Positions 12,001 to 21,000 of a stretch of DNA of 64,000 nucleotides are shown piece by piece. Location: positions 29,707,411 to 29,771,410 of the forward strand of contig CP154954.1 of the NCBI GenBank assembly GCA_039621445.1, read 5' to 3'. Position 1 is the first letter of the stretch. Each line of letters starts with the position of its first letter. The translations under genes were made by a program, and so were the position numbers. The notes beneath the pieces are model-generated. The model was not told where the DNA came from. It was given only the letters and a program-made list of their open reading frames with translations, and ran no database searches. This stretch comes from Euglena gracilis. Taxonomy: Eukaryota > Euglenida > Euglenophyceae > Euglenales.

Positions 12001-15000
12001 TTCCTCTGCCGCCGGGGCCTCCAGGTATCCCCCATCGTCCCCCAATTCCCCGCGTGGTGCCGCCTCTCCCTGATGCGCCGCCTCCATGCCGTCTCCCTGG
12101 CCCCCCGCCCGGACCTCCCCCGCGGCCTCCTTCTGCTATCCGTCTATGCCCCCCTGGACCGGCAATCCGCGGAACGCGCCGCCTTCGACCTGGCCTTCGA
12201 GGAGCTGTCCCACTCCCTCGACATGCAGGTCCCCACTCTCCTTCTCGGCGACTGGAACGGCTCTGCCCTCCCGTCGCGCGACTATTGCAGCCGCTCCGGC
12301 TGCCAACGCCCGCCCTGCCCCCTCCTCTCCCACCTGACGGGTCCCGGCACCCCGTGGTCCGACGTCCACGCCACCCTGCTGCCGGAGCCCCTGCCCATGA
12401 CCTTCCGCTCGCCCCTCTCCTCCGGAGCCGTCGCCGCGTCCCGCATCGACCTGATCCTGGCGAACTCCGCCGCCCTCCCCCTGGTCCGCTCCGCGACGGT
12501 CGACGAGGACTTCCGCGACGGAGGGCACTCCCCAGCCTTTGTCTCCCTCACCCTCTCATCCGGCCGCATCGATTGGTGCCCCCCGCTGCCGCGCCCTCCC
12601 CCCCTTCTCTATGGCCCCTCCGCCGACCTCGCCTCCTCAGAGCTGTGGTCCGACCTGCTGCGCCGATGGACCTCCTCTCCGGAAGCCGCCGCCCTGTCCC
12701 CGTCCTCAGCCCACTCCCTGGAGTCCCTCTCCCGCGCCTTGCACGCCGCCCTGAACCGCCTGGTGGCCCTCGCCGGTGGTTGGTCTACCCAATCCTCCGT
12801 CCGCCGGCCCGCCTATGACTCCCCGAAGGTGATCCAGCTCCGCGGCGCCCTCTCCCTGCTCCATCGCCTGGAGAAGCTCACCTCCGCCCCACCGCACCCC
12901 GGTCCCTGGCCGTTCACCTGGTGCCGAATCCTCGACTCCCTCGATCACCGCGGAATACGTCTGCCCCGCACCTCCGTGCCGCTCCTGCGCTGCGCCATCG
13001 CCTCCGAAGCAGCTTCCTGCCGCTCGTCCCTGGATCGCGAACTCCACGCCCTCCGCCGTGCGCGAAACTCCCGATGGCAAGCCGCGCTACCACGCCTATG
13101 GCACGAACGCCCAGCCGCCGTCTTCCGGTGGCTCAAGGCGGAGTCCATCCCCTTCGGCTCCCGCCCCGTCCTCGACGCCTCCGGCCATCAATGCCTCTCA
13201 CGCCACGACGTGGACGCCGCGGTGCGGGCCTTCTGGGTGGACGAGGTTCTGCGTCAGCACGCGAATCAGTGCCCCACGGAAAGATGGACGGCCTTCGTCT
13301 CCTCGGAGTTCGGCCCCCACATCCCCTCCGCATCATGGCCATCGGCGTCCTGGTCCGAAGACCGCGTCCGGGCTGCCCTGAGGAGCATGCGCGACGCCGC
13401 GGCCCCCGGCATGAACGGCGTGCCCCTCGCCACATGGAAGGCCATGCCGCCGGTGTGGTTCACTGCCATCGCGCGCTTGCTCAACCTCGTGGAGCAGGAG
13501 CGGCGTTGGCCGCCGGAGTGGCTCAACGCCTACGTCGCCATGATCCCGAAGTCCTCTGGCGGCTCCCGCCCCCAGGATCAACGCCCCATCACCGTGCTGG
13601 AGGTGGTGTACCGCGTGTGGTCGAAGGGCACCATCTCGCTGTGGGGCCCCGTGCTCCAACAGTTCTTCCTCAGTGACGCCGTCTTCGGCTTCCGCTCCCA
13701 GCGCAGCACCCTCCACGCTGCCCAAGTCGTCTCCGACCTCATCCATTCCGCCGCCGCGGAGAACTCCGAGCTGTGGCTCGCCTCCTTCGACGTGGTGAAG
13801 TGCTTCGACTCCCTCCCATGGTGGGCAGTCTTTGGTACCTTGCGCCACGCAGGGATCCCGGCGGCCACCGTCGACTGCTTCGAGGCCTTCTACGGCTCCC
13901 TGCAGCGCCGCTTCCGCTACGGCAGCGTCGACGGAGCATCGTGGTCCGCCACTAATGGGCTCGCCCAAGGGTGCCCCGCCAGCCCAGACCTGCTCAACAT
14001 CCTCTTCGAAGCGTTCCACCGGTGGGCGGCCTCCTCCGGTTGTGGCCTCCGTCGCCGGCATCCACGTCGCGTCCCTCAGCTTCGCCGATGACCTCGTCCT
14101 CGTCGGGCGTAATGCGGCCGCCATCTCCACCCTGGTGGATGGCTATCTCCGCTGGTGCTCCCTCCTCGGCGTGCGGATCACCAAGGTGCAGCTCTGGTCC
14201 TCCCTGGGCTCGGGTCACACCGTCACCGTCGGCTCCTCCACCTTCTGCTCCGCCCCCGGGTTCCGCTTCGTCGGCATCGAACTCGGCCTCCCCAAGCCTT
14301 CTGCCTCCCGGACCCACTTCGGCCCCCGCATCCGCAACGCCCTCGCCGCCGCCAGCCGCCTCCGCTCCCTGCCTCTGCCCGCCGCCGTGTGCTGCACTCT
14401 GTGGCGGACCGCCGTGCTGCCGAAGGCTCTGTACGGCTGTCAGCTCCGCCGCGTGCTGCCCTCCGACCTCGCCCCGCTAGCCGCCGCCGGCAAGTCGTTG
14501 TTCCACAAACCGCCGCTCGAGCTCAACCTCTGGCGAAGTCCGGACATCGCCATGGGCCTCCCCCCGGGCGCTTCCGCCGTCCGCGCTCCCATCGCCGAGG
14601 CCCGCCTCCTGCAGCTCCGTTGGCTGCAACTCCTGGCCAACTCCCCAACCCTCGTCGGCACCATCCACCGCGCCGTGGCCTGCCCCGCTTCAGAATGGCA
14701 TGAGCCCTCCCCCGCCCTCCAGTCCGCCCTCACCGCCCTGGGCTGGACGATCCGGCGCAACCCCGCCTCCGCCCTCGCCGCCGCCTGGCCTTCCCTCGCC
14801 CCCAAGTGCTCTTTCCCCGGAGAGATCTCCCTCGCCCCCGCCGATGGCTTCCCCCTCCCGGAGGCGGCCTTCACCGACGGCTCCCTCGGCCCCCAAGGTG
14901 GTGCAGCGGTCTGGTGCCCCGACACCGCGACGTCCATCCTCCTCACCGTCCCCTCCCCGCGCAGCAGTACACACTGCAAGCTCGCCGCCCTGGGTTCCGC

Positions 15001-18000
15001 CCTCTCCCTCTGCCCCCCCGAGGTGTTCACCGACTCGCTGTGCTCCCTCTAGCTGCTCCGTTCTTGGGGCATGCGCCCGCTGTCCGCCGTCCTCCGCTGC
15101 CCGGACCGCTTCGATGTCTGCCACGTCCTCGCCCTCGCCCGCTCCTGCTCCTCCCCGCCGGCCCTCCGCAAAGTGAAGGCGCACGACGACGCGGCCATCT
15201 CCGCCGGCCACCCCCTGGCCTTGGGCAACGACTCGGCCGACTCCTTGGCGAAGAGGGCAGCTCACTCCCCAGGCCTCCCCACCTGGACCCCCCCTGCGGC
15301 ATGCCGAGATGCGGTCGACCTCCTCGACGCCATGGGCTCCCCGGTCCTGGACATCGAACAGCACTTCCCCCTGGCGTGGTGGGACCGCCAGCGCCGGAAT
15401 TGGGGGCCCCCCGGCTCCCGGCCGCGCCTCGAACCCCTCTTTCCCCCAGACGTGGCCTTCGACTGGTCGGTCTCCACCATCATCTTCGCCCGACCCTCCC
15501 TCCGCTCCAACGTCTTCCACCACCCTGTGGCCCCCGCCGTCATCAAATGGGTAGCCCGCGTGCGCTCGGGCTGCCTCGCCACCCAGGCTCGGCGAGTGCG
15601 GTGCGGCTTCGCCACGGACCCCGCCTGCCCATGTTGCGGTGTGGAGGAAGAGGACGACCTCCACCTGCTGGCTGGCTGTCCGGCCACCGGTTCCGCGGAC
15701 TGGTCGGTCGCCATCCCCGAGACCTGGCTGTACGCCGCCCGCCGCTGCGACCTCTCCATCCCCCCTCCGCCGGCCCCCTGGACCGCGCAGCACCACCTGC
15801 CCCTCACCGCCGCGCTCATCCCGACGTCCGCCCTCGCTCACCACCCGACACCCGCCGCCGATGCCCTCCGCTTCCTTCGCCGCCTGCATCTGGCCCTGGC
15901 CGAGCGCCTCGCCGAGCTGCTGAGCCGCCGCTACGCCCTCTTGCTGTCCCCAGACCACCTGTCCGGAGCCCCGCCCGCGTCCTCGTCATCCTCAGCCCCC
16001 CCGCGCCTCCGCCGCCCCTGCCCCCTGCCGCCGGAACGCCAGCTGACCGTCCCCGACCTCCGCCGGTTGGAGATCGCTCGCCGCACAATGCCCGCCCCCC
16101 CCCCCCCCCCCGCTCCGATCCCGCCGCATGGGGAGGCCCGGCGTCTCTGGCTCCGCGCCCGGCTGCTTCGCCTGCTGGCCGAGAACATGGTCGTCTGCCC
16201 CGCCCCCGCCGGCTGCACGGCTCCCGCCATCCTCGCGGTCTTCGAATCCATCACGGGCGAGCACTTCACAGCCTCCCCCGGCACCGCCGCCAAGGCTCGC
16301 GCCACAGCCATCGCCCGTGTCCTGGGCAACCTCATCCAGGAGGGTGCCCTCCTCTCCCCTCCCCTCGAACGTATGCAGCGGCAAGGTACCTGGTACTACA
16401 ACCGCGCCCCCCGCTCCGTCCTGGACACGGACCGCTGGCTCCGCTCCGCCCATGCCCGGGAAGCCGCACACCCGTCCACCGCCCTCCACGTCACCATGGC
16501 CTCCGTGGATGCCTCCCTAGCCGCGTGGATACGCGACCACCGCCACCTCCGTCCGGTCCCCCCGGAACGCGGCGAGTGCAGCATGGCGCTCCTCCTGCTC
16601 TGGGAGACCGATCATGGCCGCCCGTTCCCCACCACGGCTGCTCTCGACCCCTCGAAGGTACTATCCGGCTTCACCCGCCGCCTCCATGACCGCATTCGGC
16701 GCGAACCCGACCTCGCTTGGCTGCAGTTCAAGGATGTGCACCTGCCCTTGGCGCGTGGTATCCCCGCCTCGCATCACGTCCGCTGGTCGGTCCTCATCGT
16801 GGAGCCCCCCGCTGGCCCTGGAGCAGCGTGGTACACCGCCTTCGTCTCTCGATGGCAGTCCTACCTCCGCTCCCTGGTGGACCCGTCTCTCACGCCGGCA
16901 CCGCTCCTCCTGCCGGGGTCCGCCGTCTCCTCTCCCCAGCCGTCGGACTCGACGCAAGAAGTCCCAGCCCCCTCAGCTCCCCAGACGCCCCCGCCGCAGC
17001 ATCCCTCCGGCTCGGACATACCCATACCCCAGCCTGCTGCCCTGCCGGGCCGTACTCGCCCCCCGAGGCCGCCCCCCGCATCCCCACCCGGACGCGCCGC
17101 CCCGCCTCGCCACCGGCCGAGCCCCGTCCCTCGAAGCGGCAGTCCACCCTGGCTGCCTGGATGCAACCGCCCCGACCCCGGCCGCCTCCCCATGGCCAGG
17201 CGGCGGAGGGCCCACCGACTTAGCATCGGCGGGCCGGGGCGCGGGAAAGACGGTGATGGCCAACCACCACCGCCGTTGAGCCCATACAGCGCCCGGTGAT
17301 GAACGACTTCATCACCAACCGAACCCCCCCCCCCCATACCCACACCCATACCCACACCCGCAGACACACCCGCACACACGCACACGCGCGCACACACACA
17401 CGTGCACACACACCCATATGCATGCACCCACGCACGCATGCACACACACACGTGCGCCTGCACACACGGCCCACACCAGTGCACACGCAAGCATGCACCG
17501 CCCAGGTCATCCAGTACGTGGTGGACCGCTGTGTGGCGGTGGCGGCGGAGGCCCGGCGGTGCCTGTTCCTCGTCGGCACGTATACCATCGGCAAGGAGCG
17601 CGTGTTTACGGCGGTGGGCCGCGCCTTGGCCTGCCCGGTGCACGTCGATGCGGAGAAGTGTGCCTGCGTGGCGCGTCCGCGACATTTTCCATCTTCCCAT
17701 ATCATTTTCATTTCCCGTATTTCCCAATTGGGCAACTGTCCTGGCAATGTGTATTGAGTTTCGACAAATTGCAAATTCTATCACCATTTTTGAGCGGCGG
17801 AATGTGAGGCACAATGTTTTGCCTGTGCTGCATTCCTTGAAGTGCATCCCAAATGTCAGCCCATACCGATGATGGCCTTTTCCGCCTGACGTCATTTGTG
17901 CTCCCGTGCTCCTCTTTTTCCCACCCTTTCAAAAGGCATCCCAATAAAATTCTCTTTTCGTTCACGTGCAAGCAGACTCAGCTGATGTGATTGTGGTGCT

Positions 18001-21000
18001 TGTTTTCTCACTCATACCCCCTCCCTGCCCACAACCCCACCCTGCATTGGGCTGAACCTCCGAACTGCGGATTAGCCCCCTTTCCAGTTGGAAGTCGGTA
18101 AGACCAATGCCACCCACCGCCACCAGCAGATCCTGCAAACCCCAGCCGTGATAGGTGGGCTGAGGTTCACCTGCAGGATGGCAGCTGGACCCGGTGGACC
18201 GTGACCCCATTCCCTCCCAACCCACACCCCACCGTCCAGTCAAGAGGACACATTGCCCCTTCCCCCAGGGATGGACCTAGGACCAAATTTTTTTCTTGTG
18301 TTGTGCTGTCGTGGGTAGGTCAGGTGGGCCCCCCATCAGGAATTTCTTAAGCCGCAGGGTATCCTACCCCCCCCCCCCCCGGGGGGGGGCTCCAGCCAGC
18401 CAGCAGCCCAAATTCAGGCTGGAGCCCCCCCTCCTGGGGGGTCGAGTGAAACAAAGTCGGTCCAGGCTGGCCAGCCAAGTGGGCTTCCCAGCTCACCTAT
18501 GCATGCGTTTTTCCCCCTCATCACAGCTTCCTCCATCACAGCCCCCAAGCCTTGATCTAGCTCCATCCATAAAAATGTCGAAAATGGCAAAAATGTTTTG
18601 GAAAATTTTGGTTTTCATCGACCCAGCCCAGCCCAGCCCCCTCCAGCCCCGGACCCCCCCCTCCCCCCCTATCCCCCGGTGGGGGGGGGGGAGGCCAGCC
18701 AGCAGCCTTTTCACCAGCCGGCGGCTGGACCCCCCCCCAGGGGGTCCCTAAGAAAACCCCTGCCCCCTCATGACCCGGGTGGGCCGGCCGGGTGGGCGGT
18801 CGACCACCCCCAGGCGTTCCCATCCAGCCCGGCCTCTCCCCGTCTGCCCGCCTCCCGCCCGCAGGTTCCAGACGCTGCAGCACTGCGGCTTCGACATGGG
18901 GGCGTTCCGCCTGACCGCCGACTGGCGGCCGGGCAGAGACCCCTGCTGCGTCGTGGCGCTGCCCATGCTGGCCCTCTCCTTCAAGCGTGTGTATCCCCCC
19001 ACCCCCTCGGTGAGGGGTCGGGCACACCTCGTGCACCGGGGTCATCGGCAACACGGGTGGGGGGAACTTGTGGGTTCATTTTTCCATTCCTTCGCCGCAA
19101 TGCATATCATCCCCCAAGCCGCCATTTGGTGCCCATTCCTTTGTCGTGCCACTCCAGAGAGAAACACCTCATCGCCTAAAATTGTGGGTGTTGGCAACGT
19201 TTGGTGCATGGGGCTGTCATAAGCCGGAGGGACCCCACCCCCTAAGGGAGACCAGCCATCCAGTTCCCTCTTTCCAGCCAGCAGCTCCCAGGCGGGCTGC
19301 AGCGGGGGGGGGGTGTCCACTGGAATAACAAAGTTGGGGAGGGCGGGCACGGGCCGGTTGGGGTTCGCCGGGCTTCACTATAAATGTTTTCCACACATAG
19401 CGCTGAAAATTTTCAGGAAAAGGGGGGGTTCCAACTGGCCCAAACCGCATTTTTGGAACAAAATTGGTTAACCTGAAAAATCCCAAAACCAACAGGATTC
19501 GGATTTTCTTATCCAGTTTTTGGGTACCACTCGGGTGTAGCCAGGCTGGACCCCCCCCCGCCGGACCTCCCACACTGGGGGAGCTGCCAGCACCGTTTTT
19601 CCAGCCAGCACCTTTTTCCAGCCGGTGGACCCCCCTACCCGGGGGGCCTGAAGGAAACCCCTGATTCAGTGCGGTGGTTCAGCCCAAGGAGAGCACTGGA
19701 GTGGTCAGAATACGTTGGAGGGTTGATTTGCTACCGCCTGCCCTTCCTGCTCATCTTGTCGCGCAGGGTCTTGTTGGAATCCCACTCCCCTTGAGGTGTT
19801 GCTTTTGGATCCCCCGGTGGTGGTCGGGGGGGGGAGGGCTGTCAGGCTTCTTCCAAAGGAAAGATCGCACCCCCAGGGCAGTGGGTGCTTTGGAAAGGCA
19901 GTGGGGGAAGGCCTTTTCGGCCCCCGGAGGGGGATCTAGTTTTTGGTTGGGGTGAGTCTCAGCCGCGCCCCGGCCCAAAAACAGCCCCGCCCGGGACCCA
20001 AAGCCACCCCCTGGAGGGAGATGTGTCTGAATGGGCCGGCACCCTGAAGTTGATGGCCCCTCCTCGTGGTCTTTGAAAAGAAGGGCGGTGGGGACCAACG
20101 CCACTTCTCATCTTGGATGAGCGGCTCGGCGCCCCCTCCGTCTCTGCACAGGGGTGGCGGCGTACCTGCAGACCGGCCGGCTGCCATTCCTTGTCGGGCA
20201 GCCCATTGACCACTTCGACGCCATCGTTGCCTTCTGCCCCACCGGCTGGGTGTGTGTTTGTGTTGTGCTGTGCAGTGCTTTGCTGTGGTGTGCTGGGTGT
20301 GGGTGTGGGTGTGGGTGTGGGTGTGGGTGTGGGTGTGGGTGTGGGTGTGGGCGTGGGCGTGGGTGTGGGTTTGTGGGTTGTGCCACCCCCACCCCCCGAC
20401 ACCCACCCACACGCCCACACGCGCCCACACGGTCGGTGGATGGGTCGGTGGGTGCGTGTTTGGATACCAGTGCTTGTGTGTGCGCGTCCCATGAACCCGT
20501 AACACACATTTCCACACACCTCAGCACCTTTGTGGAGGGGGAATGGGGAAGGGAAAGGCCACTGCACTCAACAGTACAATGGCCATTTGGAATTGCCCCA
20601 GACCTCCATTTAGTATGTATCACCAAAAATTTTTTTTACGTATCACATGTATCACGGCCTAAAAATTAATGTATCACATATGTATCACCAAAAATTTTTT
20701 AATGTATCATATATGTATCACCAAAATTTTTTTGATGTATCACATATGTATCACCAATTTTTTTAAGAAATTTTTACATTTTTACATCAAAAATGTTTTT
20801 TTCAGCTTCCTGTTCCACTTTTTATCCTTGTTTCTTTGCCTCTCTCCAGACACATGGAACAATTTTCTTGTGATAATGTTTTGCTGGACAACTGCACGTT
20901 CGTCTGTGAATTTTTCAGCTTACGAATTTGTGTTTCACAACTTTTATTATATGTTTCACAAAGGAGAATTTGTGTATCACATATGTATCACCAAAATTTT

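Larger units (their letters stand above)
9187..17332 (+). mobile_element. Non-LTR retrotransposon (LINE) with APE, RT and RNase H domains
   Basis: The 8.1 kb GC-rich element lies in the SNM1 intron between 9099 and 17506, in the same orientation. CCCATACCCACACCCAT occurs directly before (9170-9186) and after it (17333-17349), so the target was a (CCCACA)-type microsatellite. Layout: ORF1 (9185-10570 with a continuing second frame to 11726) and ORF2 (11719-17299). A perfect 9-bp stem-loop (17295-17316) is followed by AACCGAA and a C-tract in place of poly-A. Only a few lesions are visible: a one-base shift near 14040, an in-frame TAG at 15050 and a probable RNase H Glu-to-Lys change, so the copy looks fairly young but inactive. 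APE+RT+RNase H puts it among I/Tad/RandI-like LINEs; the clade is not resolved. Confidence 0.92.

Noticed and set aside
14690-16689. Frames of 400-600 codons opposite or beside LINE ORF2
   Set aside because: High GC removes stops in all frames. Only the frames carrying APE, RT and RNase H motifs are coding.
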